From: an uncultured Gammaproteobacteria bacterium
Lineage (GTDB): Bacteria > Pseudomonadota > Gammaproteobacteria > PS1 > Pseudothioglobaceae
DNA: 64,000 bases
Reading direction: 5' to 3'
NCBI GenBank assembly: GCA_913020715.1
Contig: CAJVZH010000001.1
Coordinates: forward strand, 175,994 to 239,993
Under the pieces are notes generated by a model. The model saw only the letters and a program-made list of their open reading frames with translations, did no database searches and was not told the origin of the DNA. The translations under genes and the position numbers were made by a program. This document shows positions 38,293-46,811 of the stretch, one piece after another (the first letter of the stretch is position 1; every line of letters begins with the position of its first letter).

Positions 38293-38329
38293 AAAAATAG
38301 CCAATTTATGCCATAAAACAGCTATTTTT
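38293..38329 (+). promoter_or_regulatory. Hairpin and repeated AAAAATAGCC motif in a divergent AT-rich region
   Basis: The 250-bp gap 38242-38492 is very A+T rich. AAAAATAGC (38293-38301) pairs with GCTATTTTT (38321-38329), a 9-bp stem with a 19-nt loop. The same AAAAATAGCCAA motif also occurs near 38263-38274. These could be operator repeats or an attenuator-like hairpin for either divergent gene. Nothing more is seen in the gap. Confidence 0.3.
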
Positions 38330-38492
38330 ATCAAAATTTACGGAATTTATCGATATAAACACAATATTTCGCAAATTTTCATGCACTCTATTGATGCGCT
38401 GTAAAGTTAATAGTTTATTGTATCTGGGCATGATAACCTTAAACATCGTCGTATAATTCTCAACATATAAAGATCGCAACCAAGGGTTAATT

Positions 38493-39377
38493 ATGAGCAA
38501 TAAAAGAAACGTCACTTTCATCGGACTCGGCACAATGGGCTATCACATGGCGGGGCATTTATCCAAATCTGGCTTGGCCAATGTTAAGGTTTACAATCGA
38601 ACAAGCGCAAAAGCAGAACAATGGCTGGGTGAGTTCGAAGGTGAAATGACGACCACACTTGAAGAGGCTGTGTCGAGCGCCGACGTCATTATGACTTGCG
38701 CAGGCAGGGATGAGGACATGATGGAAATTGTTTTTTCTGATAATGGCCTTTACCCACACCTTAAAGAAGGTGCAATATTTATCGATCATACAACCACTTC
38801 GTTTAAATTAGCTCAGCACCTGAGCGACAAACTAAAGGAAAAGAATATTTGTTTTATCGATGCACCGGTTAGTGGCGGTGAAGCGGGCGCTGTTAATGGC
38901 GTACTTAGCGTTATGGCGGGCGGCAATAAGGGTGCCTTAGAGTGCGCCACACCACTGATAGGGTCGTACTCGAAAAATATCAGCTTTATGGGTGAATCGG
39001 GCTATGGTCAATTGGCCAAAATGGTCAACCAAATTTGTATTGCGGGGCTATTACAGGGCTTGTCTGAGGGCTTGTTGTTTGCCGAATCAGAGGGCATGGA
39101 TATGGACAGCCTACTTTCAGCTATTTCAGGCGGGGCAGCGCAATCTTGGCAAATGGACAATCGCGCAAGCACGATGCACAAGCGTGAGTTTGATTTTGGT
39201 TTTGCGATTAAATGGATGGTCAAAGATTTGGGATATTGCTTGGATCGAGCAAAAGACAACGACTCTCAACTGGATTTCACCCAAGAGGTTTACGATCGTT
39301 ATGTCAACCTTATGGATAAGGGCCATACATACAGCGACACGTCATCGCTGATGACTTATAACGAACTTAACAAATAA
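38493..39377 (+). CDS. NAD-binding beta-hydroxyacid dehydrogenase (3-hydroxyisobutyrate dehydrogenase family)
   Basis: This 294-residue protein has the Rossmann motif FIGLGTMGYHMA (9-20), DAPVSGGEAGA and the catalytic K176 in GQLAKMVNQ, followed by the normal Asn at +3. It belongs to the 3-hydroxyisobutyrate/tartronate semialdehyde reductase family. It is a paralogue of the gene at 2260, from which it differs at that Asn. A LysE-type exporter follows after 6 bp, probably cotranscribed. The substrate is not assignable. Confidence 0.87.
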   Translation: MSNKRNVTFIGLGTMGYHMAGHLSKSGLANVKVYNRTSAKAEQWLGEFEGEMTTTLEEAVSSADVIMTCAGRDEDMMEIVFSDNGLYPHLKEGAIFIDHTTTSFKLAQHLSDKLKEKNICFIDAPVSGGEAGAVNGVLSVMAGGNKGALECATPLIGSYSKNISFMGESGYGQLAKMVNQICIAGLLQGLSEGLLFAESEGMDMDSLLSAISGGAAQSWQMDNRASTMHKREFDFGFAIKWMVKDLGYCLDRAKDNDSQLDFTQEVYDRYVNLMDKGHTYSDTSSLMTYNELNK

Positions 39378-39383
39378 AAATCG

Positions 39384-40016
39384 ATGAGTGCTGAACAGTG
39401 GTGGTTTTTTATAACTGCTTGCACTATTCTCAACATTGCTCCCGGGCCGGATACGATGTACATCATGTCGAAAACCATTGCTCAGGGTCGAAGAGCGGGG
39501 CTGCTTTCTTCCATCGGTGTATGCAGTGGTGCAATGATTCACGCCAGTTTGGCAGGGCTTGGTTTATCGGCAGTACTTGCGACATCGCCGGATATTTTTA
39601 ATGCGATCAAATGGGTTGGTGCGCTTTATTTAATCTACTTGGGCTACGTTACCATTGCTGCGACATTTACGTCGCCTGATAACGCCAAAGCAGAGAAAAG
39701 CGAAACAACGAAACAACATTCGGCTTGGCGCATTTATTATCAAGCTATTTTGGTGGATTTGTTAAATCCAAAAACTGCACTTTTCTTTCTTGCATTCATT
39801 CCGCAATTTATTGATAATGAGGCGGGCAGTTATTTTTGGCAGTTTATCTTCCTGGGCTTGGTCGTCATCACTAACGCGTTGATCATTGAGTGTGGCTTGG
39901 TTTTCCTTGGTGAGCGTTTGACGAAATTTATGCGTAACAACGCCTCACTTGCGCATTGGCTTGAGCGCAGCGTAGGCTTGGTTCTGGTCGGCATTGGCTT
40001 CAATCTTTTTTGGTGA
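39384..40016 (+). CDS. LysE/RhtB-family exporter
   Basis: This 210-residue membrane protein has about six hydrophobic segments and the family N-terminal motif NIAPGPDTMYIMSKTIAQG, plus LNPKTALFFLAFIPQF. RhtB-type proteins export amino acids such as threonine and homoserine. It follows the dehydrogenase gene by 6 bp. A second, more distant LysE-type gene lies at 58355. Confidence 0.88.
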   Translation: MSAEQWWFFITACTILNIAPGPDTMYIMSKTIAQGRRAGLLSSIGVCSGAMIHASLAGLGLSAVLATSPDIFNAIKWVGALYLIYLGYVTIAATFTSPDNAKAEKSETTKQHSAWRIYYQAILVDLLNPKTALFFLAFIPQFIDNEAGSYFWQFIFLGLVVITNALIIECGLVFLGERLTKFMRNNASLAHWLERSVGLVLVGIGFNLFW

Positions 40017-40121
40017 TGTTAAGTCTTTTTGCTCGAAGCCAAGTACAATGCTAGCCAAGAAAACAAACAACAGCGTGCGTTGGGTTTTGTAAATTTTTTT
40101 ACTATTAATATTGGAGAAATA

Positions 40122-40397
40122 ATGAGCGCAAATAGAGACACCATTCAAAGAATCAAAGAGCAGTACAGCACTTGGGAGCATCGGTTTTTCTGGTTAGGGA
40201 TTACTGTTAATTTCTTTGTTTTTTATCTTGTCATTTCCAATTTGTCTTACGTTGGATTGGCCATGCCGGCCATTCAAGGGCTTTATCTTGCTATGTGTTT
40301 TAAGGCTTATGCGAAAGGCTCTAATGCAATGTTTGTCATTATCCCTTTGTTTGTTGTTTCGGGTGCGATGTACATGTCACTCAGTCCAGTGATGTAA
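40122..40397 (+). CDS. Small membrane protein, tandem copy 1
   Basis: This 91-residue protein starts at the ATG at 40122, which has a GGAG site seven bases upstream. Three hydrophobic segments are predicted (FWLGITVNFFVFYLVI; YVGLAMPAIQGLYLAMCF; MFVIIPLFVVSGAMYMSL). The hydrophilic N-terminus has TIQRIKEQYSTWEHRF. It is clearly paralogous to the next gene. I do not recognise the family; no catalytic motif is visible. Confidence 0.7.
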   Translation: MSANRDTIQRIKEQYSTWEHRFFWLGITVNFFVFYLVISNLSYVGLAMPAIQGLYLAMCFKAYAKGSNAMFVIIPLFVVSGAMYMSLSPVM

Positions 40398-40402
40398 GAG
40401 CA

Positions 40403-40675
40403 ATGTCGCTATCTAGTACAATCCAGAGAGTAAAAGAATGCTATACCACTTGGCAACATGTTTTGTTTTGGCTGGGTGTTGTTGTTAATTTCTTTGTTTT
40501 CTATCTTGTAATTCCTTACTTGTCTGTCGTCGGATGGCTTTTTCCAGTTTTGCAGGTGCTCTATCTTCCTGTGTGCTTTATGGCTTATGTTAAAGGCTTT
40601 AAGGCACTAAACATTATTACGCCTTTGTTTGTTGTCTCTGGGCTTATCTACTTGGTGCTTAGTTCAGTAATTTAA
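40403..40675 (+). CDS. Small membrane protein, tandem copy 2
   Basis: This 90-residue protein shares with the preceding one TIQR-KE-Y-TW, VNFFVFYLVI, LYL--CF-AY-KG and PLFVVSG, so the pair arose by tandem duplication. It also has three predicted membrane segments. The genes are 5 bp apart and must be cotranscribed; a hetero-oligomeric membrane complex is possible. Function is unknown. Confidence 0.7.
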   Translation: MSLSSTIQRVKECYTTWQHVLFWLGVVVNFFVFYLVIPYLSVVGWLFPVLQVLYLPVCFMAYVKGFKALNIITPLFVVSGLIYLVLSSVI

Positions 40676-40692
40676 TTATATAAAATAAAATC

Positions 40693-41028
40693 ATGAGTAA
40701 TTTATCAGAAAAAGAATGTATCGCGTGTAGCGGCTGGGTGCCGAAACTTGTTGGTGAGGCGCTTGTCAATTTGCACACGGAACTTGGCAACGAGTGGAGC
40801 GTGGTTGATGAGCACCACTTAGAAAAAACCTATAAATTTAGCAATTTTAGAAAAGCACTAGACTTCACCAATGCGGTGGGTGAATTGGCGGAAGAGCAAA
40901 ACCACCACCCCGATATTTTTCTCGTTTGGGGTAAGGTTAAAGTGACTATTTGGACACACAAGATTGACGGCCTCACCGAGAGTGATTTTGTCTTTGCTGC
41001 CAAAGCCGACGACGCGTTAGGGTCTTAA
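40693..41028 (+). CDS. 4a-hydroxytetrahydrobiopterin dehydratase (pterin carbinolamine dehydratase)
   Basis: This 111-residue protein has the family core [19 protein letters not shown] and the active-site block [23 protein letters not shown] (about 76-98; key residues H-H-P and the later W-T-H). It regenerates pterin cofactor for aromatic amino acid hydroxylases, none of which is seen here; in many bacteria it has a moonlighting or repair role. Its stop overlaps the nudE start (TAATG). Confidence 0.9.
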   Translation: MSNLSEKECIACSGWVPKLVGEALVNLHTELGNEWSVVDEHHLEKTYKFSNFRKALDFTNAVGELAEEQNHHPDIFLVWGKVKVTIWTHKIDGLTESDFVFAAKADDALGS

Positions 41029-41573
41029 TGCGCAAAAGTCCGAAAATTAGCAATGTTCACACTGTCGCGAAAAGCAATATTTTTCGTGTGGAGTCGATGG
41101 ACCTTGAGTTTTCGAATGGCACAACACGAACATACGAACGCCTAAACCCCAAAGGCAAGGGGGCTGTTTTGGTTATTCCGATGCTGGATGACGATACCGT
41201 TCTGATGATTTACGAATATGCAGGCGGCACTGAGCGCTACGAGCTTGGCTTGACCAAAGGTAAGATTGATGCTGGCGAAACGCCTATTGAGGCTGCTGGG
41301 CGCGAGCTCAAAGAAGAGATTGGTTATGGCGCCCATAAACTAACATTTCTAAAAACCATTACTTTGGCGCCTGGTTATCAATCGAATACGACGCATATTG
41401 TGCTGGCAGAGGATTTGTACGAGCAGTGGGAAGAAGGTGACGAGCCTGAGCCGCTAGAAATCGTAAAACACAAACTCTCAGATCTTGAACAACTCACCTA
41501 TAACGAAGATTTAACTGAGGCTCGCAGCATATTGGCGCTTTATATGGCGAGAGATATTATTCGCAGTCGTTAG
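41028..41573 (+). CDS. nudE: Nudix hydrolase, NudE-type (ADP compounds hydrolase)
   Basis: This 181-residue protein has a complete Nudix box GKIDAGETPIEAAGRELKEE followed by IGYGAH, and the NudE-like pattern VLVIPMLDDDTVLMIYEYAGG before it. NudE hydrolyses ADP-ribose, NADH and diadenosine polyphosphates. It is translationally coupled to the upstream gene and 2 bp from aat. Confidence 0.87.
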   Translation: MRKSPKISNVHTVAKSNIFRVESMDLEFSNGTTRTYERLNPKGKGAVLVIPMLDDDTVLMIYEYAGGTERYELGLTKGKIDAGETPIEAAGRELKEEIGYGAHKLTFLKTITLAPGYQSNTTHIVLAEDLYEQWEEGDEPEPLEIVKHKLSDLEQLTYNEDLTEARSILALYMARDIIRSR

Positions 41574-41575
41574 TT

Positions 41576-42235
41576 GTGCTGCAAATCCCGAGCGAATTTT
41601 GGCTTGACCAGGCAAACTCACCCTTTCCTGAGGCTAGCCTTGCCTTAAAAGAGCCTAACGGCCTTATTGCTATTGGCGGTGAGTTGTCAACTGAGCGTTT
41701 GTTGGATGCTTATAGCAAAGGCATCTTTCCCTGGTACAGTGAGGGCGAGCCGATACTTTGGTATTCGCCAGATCCCAGAATGGTAATAACACCCGAGAGC
41801 TTTCATTTATCTAAAAGTACGGCAAAAGTCATGCGATCCGGGCGCTTTGAAGTCAGGAAAAATACCAATTTTGACAAGGTGATTAACTGTTGTCGAAATG
41901 TAGTCAGGGCGGGTCAAGACGGCACTTGGATTGATGACGATATGGTCAATGCTTACTGCGCCCTTCATCAAAAAGGTTTTGCGCATTCGTATGAAGTATA
42001 CGAGGAAGGTGTATTGGTCGGCGGCCTTTATGGAGTGGCGCTTGGCGAGGTGTTTTTTGGCGAATCAATGTTCTCCCTGGTTAGTAATGCTTCAAAAATT
42101 GCCTTTGCCGGTTTGCTGCAAAGCGGCATTTACCAATTGATTGACTGTCAGGTTGAGAATGGGCATCTGAAAAGCTTAGGGGCGACCAATATTCCTAGGG
42201 ATTTGTTTATCCAACAGTTGAAGGCCTTTGTGTAA
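41576..42235 (+). CDS. aat: Leucyl/phenylalanyl-tRNA--protein transferase
   Basis: This 219-residue enzyme adds Leu or Phe to N-terminal Lys or Arg of proteins, marking them for ClpAPS. The family blocks GLIAIGGELSTERLLDAYSKG, FPWYSEGEPILWYSPDPR and GEVFFGESMFS are visible (each quoted in part by its key residues). Start is GTG at 41576. It lies 2 bp after nudE. Confidence 0.93.
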   Translation: MLQIPSEFWLDQANSPFPEASLALKEPNGLIAIGGELSTERLLDAYSKGIFPWYSEGEPILWYSPDPRMVITPESFHLSKSTAKVMRSGRFEVRKNTNFDKVINCCRNVVRAGQDGTWIDDDMVNAYCALHQKGFAHSYEVYEEGVLVGGLYGVALGEVFFGESMFSLVSNASKIAFAGLLQSGIYQLIDCQVENGHLKSLGATNIPRDLFIQQLKAFV

Positions 42236-42268
42236 AATAGCGCTATTAAAGAAAAACCGGTAAGCGCT

Positions 42269-42400
42269 ATGAAAAAAATCCTGAAAATAACGATGATTGT
42301 CTCATTTGTGATCGCTTTAAGTGCGTGTGGCAGAATGGGTGACCTGACGCCAGCAACAGCAAATCAAGGCAGTTCAGCGTCGACATCAAGTGCCGCCTAA
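42269..42400 (+). CDS. lptM: Small lipoprotein, LptM (YifL)-like
   Basis: This 43-residue peptide has a lysine-rich start, a hydrophobic signal and the lipobox LSAC at residues 17-20, so the mature lipoprotein begins CGRMGDLTP. Position just upstream of lysA is the conserved location for YifL/LptM-type lipoproteins, which in E. coli help the LptD assembly of the outer membrane. It is easily missed because of its size. Confidence 0.8.
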   Translation: MKKILKITMIVSFVIALSACGRMGDLTPATANQGSSASTSSAA

Positions 42401-42411
42401 GCTCAAACTCG

Positions 42412-43656
42412 TTGAACACATTTTCTTTTCAAAACAACCTATTGCATGCTGAGTCTGTTTCTGTAACAGACCTGGTGGCGGCGTACGGCTCACCACTCTA
42501 CATTTATTCTCGAGAAGAAATAGAAGCCAATTGGCGTGAATTCGATCAAGCTTTTGGCACTCACCCGCATTTAATCTGCTACGCAGTAAAGGCCAACTCT
42601 AATTTGGCGGTTCTTAATGTACTCGCCAAAATGGGCTCTGGCTTTGATATTGTTTCTATTGGCGAGCTCCAGCGCGTGATTGCTGCTGGCGGCGATCCTG
42701 CAAAATGCGTATTCTCAGGCGTGGCAAAAACCCACGGTGATATTCAGAGAGCTTTGGAAATTGGCATTTATTGCTTCAACGTAGAATCTGCGGGCGAACT
42801 GGATAGAATTGAATCCATCGCTAGTGATCTGGGTGTTGAGGCGCCTATCTCGATTCGAGTGAATCCCGATGTTGACGCAAAAACGCACCCCTATATTTCG
42901 ACAGGCTTAAAAGAGAACAAATTTGGGGTTGATATCGAATCATCAAAGGCTTTGTATCACAAAGCTCAGCAATCGGACTCGCTTAATGTCTGCGGCATGG
43001 ATTGTCATATTGGCTCGCAAATCACTGAAGTATCGCCGTTTATTGATGCGCTCGATAAAGTACTGGATTTAATCTCCAGATTAAGTGAAGACGGTATTGA
43101 TATTCAGCACCTGGATTTGGGTGGTGGTGTTGGCATTACTTACGATGATGAGCAAACGATTGATATTGCGGATTATATTCAAGCAGCGTTGGCGAAGGTT
43201 GGCGAGCTAGAAATCTTACTAGAGCCTGGACGGGCCATTGTTGGCAATGCCGGTATTTTTGTCACTCAAGTAGAGTATTTGAAGCAAAATGATGACAAAT
43301 CATTCGCTATTATTGACGGTGCAATGAATGATTTGCTGCGCCCAGCACTTTATGGCGCTTATCATAAAGCCCTTGCTGTGAATGAAAACTCAACAGGGGT
43401 GAAAGATACTTGGGATTTGGTTGGTCCAGTTTGCGAAACAGGGGATTTCCTAGCAAAAGGCAGGGAGCTTGCTTTGGCGCAAGGGGATTATGTTGCTTTA
43501 ATGTCTGCAGGGGCGTATGGTTTTACCATGAGCTCGAACTACAATACCCGACCAAGAGTTGCTGAGGTGATGGTGTCCGGTGACACCCACACCCTAGTGC
43601 GTAAGAGAGAATCTATTGAGTCTTTATTTGAAAACGAATTTACACTGGACGACTAA
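42412..43656 (+). CDS. lysA: Diaminopimelate decarboxylase
   Basis: This 414-residue PLP enzyme performs the last step of lysine biosynthesis. It shows YSREEIEANWREF, CYAVKANSNLAVL with the PLP lysine, GGGVGI, EPGRAIVGNAG and VGPVCETGDFLAK. The start is TTG at 42412, eleven bases after the lipoprotein stop. dapF, often next, is absent. Confidence 0.95.
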   Translation: MNTFSFQNNLLHAESVSVTDLVAAYGSPLYIYSREEIEANWREFDQAFGTHPHLICYAVKANSNLAVLNVLAKMGSGFDIVSIGELQRVIAAGGDPAKCVFSGVAKTHGDIQRALEIGIYCFNVESAGELDRIESIASDLGVEAPISIRVNPDVDAKTHPYISTGLKENKFGVDIESSKALYHKAQQSDSLNVCGMDCHIGSQITEVSPFIDALDKVLDLISRLSEDGIDIQHLDLGGGVGITYDDEQTIDIADYIQAALAKVGELEILLEPGRAIVGNAGIFVTQVEYLKQNDDKSFAIIDGAMNDLLRPALYGAYHKALAVNENSTGVKDTWDLVGPVCETGDFLAKGRELALAQGDYVALMSAGAYGFTMSSNYNTRPRVAEVMVSGDTHTLVRKRESIESLFENEFTLDD

Positions 43657-43661
43657 ACATT

Positions 43662-43961
43662 ATGAAACTTACCAATAATCAGAAAAAATATTTAAGATCT
43701 TTAGCGCATGACTTAAAGCCTGTAGTGATGGTGGGTCAGCACGGTTTGAGTGAGGCGGTACTTGCAGAGCTTCAATCTAGTATGGAGATTCATGAGCTTT
43801 TAAAAATTAAAGTACGCGCTGAGAATCGCGAAGAAAAACAGCAAATTGTTGAAAAAATTGTTGCCTTCGCTGAAGCTGATATTGTCCAAGTCATTGGCGG
43901 TGTATTGGTAATCTACAAGCCTTTCGATGAAGATCCGGTGATAACGCTACCGAGGAAGTAA
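43662..43961 (+). CDS. yhbY: CRM-domain RNA-binding protein YhbY
   Basis: This 99-residue single-domain CRM protein is associated with ribosome assembly. It has KKYLRSLAHDLKPVVMVGQH with the GxxG loop equivalent (VGQHGLSE) and a C-terminal VIGGVLVIYKP. It is translated 5 bp after lysA. The usual yhbY neighbours (greA, ftsJ) are not here. Confidence 0.9.
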   Translation: MKLTNNQKKYLRSLAHDLKPVVMVGQHGLSEAVLAELQSSMEIHELLKIKVRAENREEKQQIVEKIVAFAEADIVQVIGGVLVIYKPFDEDPVITLPRK

Positions 43962-43972
43962 AGGTCTCAAAC

Positions 43973-45058
43973 ATGAGAATTGCAATCAGTGCAGCAGAGA
44001 CTTCAGGCGATTTAGTCGCCTCTGCACTGGTTAAATCCCTGCTTGAGTTAAATCCAGAATGCCACATAGAGGGCATGGCAGGCGACAAAATGGCCGCTGC
44101 TGGATGTCAAACACTTTGGCATCTCAATCAAGTTAATGTGATGGGCTTTAGTGAGGTCCTGAAAAAATTACCCTCATTATTGCGCCTGCGAAAGGCCATG
44201 GTATCTCACTTCTGCGAACAAAAACCCATTGTGTTTATTGGCGTAGATGCGCCTGATTTTAATTTCAAGATTGAGCGACAGCTAAAAGCTCGAGGCACGA
44301 AAACTGTGCATTTTGTTAGCCCTTCGGTTTGGGCTTGGCGTTCAAGTCGTATCAAAAAAATTAAAGAATCAACAGATTTAATGCTGTGTATGTTTCCTTT
44401 CGAAGTGGATTTTTATAAAAAACATGGTCAAGAAGCTCTTTTTGTTGGCCACCCTCTGGCGGAAACACTGGTGCCACGAATAGGTCACCAACAGGGCAAA
44501 AAAGTACTGCTAATGCCGGGTTCTCGTGAGGCAGAAATTAAGTCTTTATTGCCCGAGATGTTAGGTGCTGCGAGGCTTATGAAAGCGCAAGACGAAAATA
44601 TTTGTTTTTCATTGGCATTGGCGAATACGAATTTACAATCTTGGGTAGAAGAGCAAATTGCAGGCCTAGATATTGAGGTTAGCATTGGCGATGCGCACCA
44701 GAGAATTTCACAAGTGGACTTGGTTATTGTTGCCTCGGGCACGGCGACTCTTGAGATTGCGATGCTGGGCGTGCCGATGGTTGTAGTCTATAAGCTTTCA
44801 GCAATTAGTTACCAAATTGCCAAGCGCTTATTGAAAACAGACTATGTTTCGTTGCCGAATGTGATCCTAGGCAAGGAAGCGGTGCCAGAGCTGCTTCAGG
44901 ATGAGGCAAATGCTGATAATATCGCTAATTCTTCCTTGCAGATACTGAGGACTGATAATACGAAGTTAGTGGCCGAATTAAGCTCTATTCACACTCAGCT
45001 TAATCAAGGATCTGCGCAGAAGTCAGCCAAGGCGATTTTGGAGTTTATCAATGCCTAA
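43973..45058 (+). CDS. lpxB: Lipid-A-disaccharide synthase
   Basis: This 361-residue GT19 glycosyltransferase joins UDP-2,3-diacylglucosamine and lipid X. Recognisable blocks are AAETSGDLVASALVKSL at the start, GVDAPDFNF, HFVSPSVWAWR, FVGHPLAE and LLMPGSREAEIK. It overlaps nadC by 8 bp. It lies away from the lpxA/lpxD cluster. Supports an LPS-bearing outer membrane together with lptCA. Confidence 0.95.
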   Translation: MRIAISAAETSGDLVASALVKSLLELNPECHIEGMAGDKMAAAGCQTLWHLNQVNVMGFSEVLKKLPSLLRLRKAMVSHFCEQKPIVFIGVDAPDFNFKIERQLKARGTKTVHFVSPSVWAWRSSRIKKIKESTDLMLCMFPFEVDFYKKHGQEALFVGHPLAETLVPRIGHQQGKKVLLMPGSREAEIKSLLPEMLGAARLMKAQDENICFSLALANTNLQSWVEEQIAGLDIEVSIGDAHQRISQVDLVIVASGTATLEIAMLGVPMVVVYKLSAISYQIAKRLLKTDYVSLPNVILGKEAVPELLQDEANADNIANSSLQILRTDNTKLVAELSSIHTQLNQGSAQKSAKAILEFINA

Positions 45059-45872
45059 GGTGATGCGCCAAATTGTCCTTAATGCCTTATCTGAAGATAT
45101 TGGCACTGGCGATATTTCATCGAGCTTGCTTGATGATGTACTTGTAACCGGGAAAATTATTTGTCGTCAAAAGGCTGTGATATCCGGCATCGATTATGCG
45201 GCTCTTTGCTTTTATGAGCTCGATCCCAGTATTGCAATCCAGTGGCAAGTTGAAGAAGGGGGTGTGTCAGAGCCGGGACAAACGCTCTGTTTACTTAAAG
45301 GCCGCTCTCGAGCGATGATCAGTGCTGAACGTACAGCACTCAATTTTTTGCAGACATTGAGTGCGACGGCCACGCAAACAAGGCACTTATCTAATCTCAT
45401 TGCTCACACCAAAACCAAACTGCTTGATACGCGAAAGACATTGCCTAATCTTCGTCACGCACAAAAACAAGCGGTTAACAGCGGTGGTGGTGTTAATCAT
45501 CGCATGGGGCTTTACGACTGCGTTATGCTCAAAGAAAACCATATTACCGCGATTGGCTCGCTTGAGAGTGCAATCACTAGGGCTTTAGAGGCGTTCCCAG
45601 ATAAACCAGTGATTGTTGAGATAGAGACGTTGGGTCAATTGGATCAAGCGCTGGCTATTGGCGGTATGACGAGAATATTGTGCGACAATTTTGACCCAAG
45701 CGTGTTGGCGGAGGCTGTTAGAAAAACGAATGGAAAATACCCGCTAGAGGCTTCAGGTAATATTGACGAGAGCAATATTCAAGAGTATGCAGAAACCGGT
45801 GTTGACTATATCTCTATTGGTTCTATTACTAAGCACATCCGAGCAATCGACTTGTCGCTACAATTTGACTAG
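45051..45872 (+). CDS. nadC: Nicotinate-nucleotide pyrophosphorylase (carboxylating)
   Basis: This 273-residue quinolinate phosphoribosyltransferase makes nicotinate mononucleotide in de novo NAD synthesis. The family start EDIGTGDISS, ERTALNFLQTLS, DTRKTLPNLR and ENHITAIGS are present, as is EASGNIDESNI near the end. It starts inside lpxB and ends 4 bp into the convergent cysQ gene. Confidence 0.95.
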   Translation: MPKVMRQIVLNALSEDIGTGDISSSLLDDVLVTGKIICRQKAVISGIDYAALCFYELDPSIAIQWQVEEGGVSEPGQTLCLLKGRSRAMISAERTALNFLQTLSATATQTRHLSNLIAHTKTKLLDTRKTLPNLRHAQKQAVNSGGGVNHRMGLYDCVMLKENHITAIGSLESAITRALEAFPDKPVIVEIETLGQLDQALAIGGMTRILCDNFDPSVLAEAVRKTNGKYPLEASGNIDESNIQEYAETGVDYISIGSITKHIRAIDLSLQFD

Positions 45873-46630
45873 AGCTGGGCGCTCGCTAAAAAAGGTGGGC
45901 TTATACTGTTTTCTTTAGTATTGTAGCAAAGCGGTTTGCCGTCCAAGTCTTTGACGCTGCCGCCCGCGCCTTCAAGTATACAAACACCCGCCGCTGTATC
46001 CCATTCCGAACACGGTCCGAATTTTGGATAATAATGATGTTTTCCTTCGGCAATGGTGCAGAATTTCAATGCACTGCCCAGCAGAAAAAGTTCGAAATTC
46101 GATTTGTCGTTGAGGTGTTTTTGCAGTTGTTTGTTTGTTGAAGAGTAATGACCAATGACAACATGTTGCCAGTGCTTTGGTTTCGAGGTTTTCAGCTGGT
46201 AGCAAACACTATCAAGCAGCTTTATGCTGGCCTCACCAGGAATCCTATAATAATGAACCTTACTGAAAGGCGCATAAATGAGTCCAAAAACGGGGTAGTT
46301 GTTTTTAACATAAGCAATATTGATGCAAAAATCATAATTGCCATCGAGAAAATCTCGAGTGCCGTCCAGCGGGTCAATCAACCAATACTCATCCCATTTT
46401 TTGCGAATTTCGAAAGGAATTTCTTGCGACTCTTCTGAAAGTACCGGTATGCCAGGTGTAAGTCGTTCCAACTCCTCACTGATCAATCTGTGAGCGGTCT
46501 CATCCGCAAGTGTTAAGGGGGTATTGTCCGACTTAACGGTTATGTCTAGCTTCTCTCTATGGAGCGTCATGATGCACTCACCGACTTGCGAAGTGAGCGT
46601 GATGAGTTGGGGTAATAGTGCGGGAAACAT
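45869..46630 (-). CDS. cysQ: 3'(2'),5'-bisphosphate nucleotidase (CysQ-like inositol monophosphatase family)
   Basis: This 253-residue Li-sensitive phosphatase has the metal motifs PVLSEES and IDPLDGTRDFLDG and a C-terminal EWDTAAGVCILEGAGG. CysQ degrades PAP from sulfate assimilation. The ATG at 46630 is chosen because a longer reading frame up to 46699 would run into tRNA-Ile. It lies just downstream of that tRNA on the same strand. Confidence 0.9.
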   Translation of the reverse strand: MFPALLPQLITLTSQVGECIMTLHREKLDITVKSDNTPLTLADETAHRLISEELERLTPGIPVLSEESQEIPFEIRKKWDEYWLIDPLDGTRDFLDGNYDFCINIAYVKNNYPVFGLIYAPFSKVHYYRIPGEASIKLLDSVCYQLKTSKPKHWQHVVIGHYSSTNKQLQKHLNDKSNFELFLLGSALKFCTIAEGKHHYYPKFGPCSEWDTAAGVCILEGAGGSVKDLDGKPLCYNTKENSISPPFLASAQL

Positions 46631-46672
46631 GGGCTTAATAATACCCCTTGTCGCGTCGCGACCAAAGAAAAA

Positions 46673-46749
46673 TGGTGGGCCTACTTGGACTTGAACCAAG
46701 GACCAATCGATTATGAGTCGACTGCTCTAACCAGCTGAGCTATAGGCCC
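46673..46749 (-). tRNA. tRNA-Ile2 (anticodon CAU, lysidine-type)
   Basis: The 77-nt tRNA includes an encoded CCA. The acceptor stem GGGCCTA/TAGGCCC is perfect, the T arm contains GGTTCAAGTCC and the anticodon loop is CTCATAA. Loop and stems match bacterial tRNA-Ile2 rather than initiator or elongator tRNA-Met; its C34 must be changed to lysidine by TilS, whose gene is at the other end of this window. Location behind rpoD is conserved in gammaproteobacteria. Confidence 0.92.
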
Positions 46750-46811
46750 CAAAAAATAATCAACTTTGGCATCTGCCATTTTGACAGAATACAGGTTGAT
46801 TTTGGATTGTG

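Noticed and set aside
38242..38492. AT-rich divergent region as a replication origin
   Set aside because: No DnaA-box cluster and no dnaA, dnaN or gid genes nearby; only short repeats and one hairpin.
38306..38533. 75-residue minus-strand open frame upstream of the dehydrogenase
   Set aside because: It runs through an AT-rich divergent promoter region and the start of a real gene, without recognisable protein features.
46631..46699. N-terminal extension of cysQ
   Set aside because: The extra 23 codons lie in the leader and within the tRNA-Ile sequence; the ATG at 46630 gives the normal family N-terminus.
46673..46749. tRNA-Met call from the CAU anticodon
   Set aside because: The stems and loop match tRNA-Ile2, and the location behind rpoD supports it.
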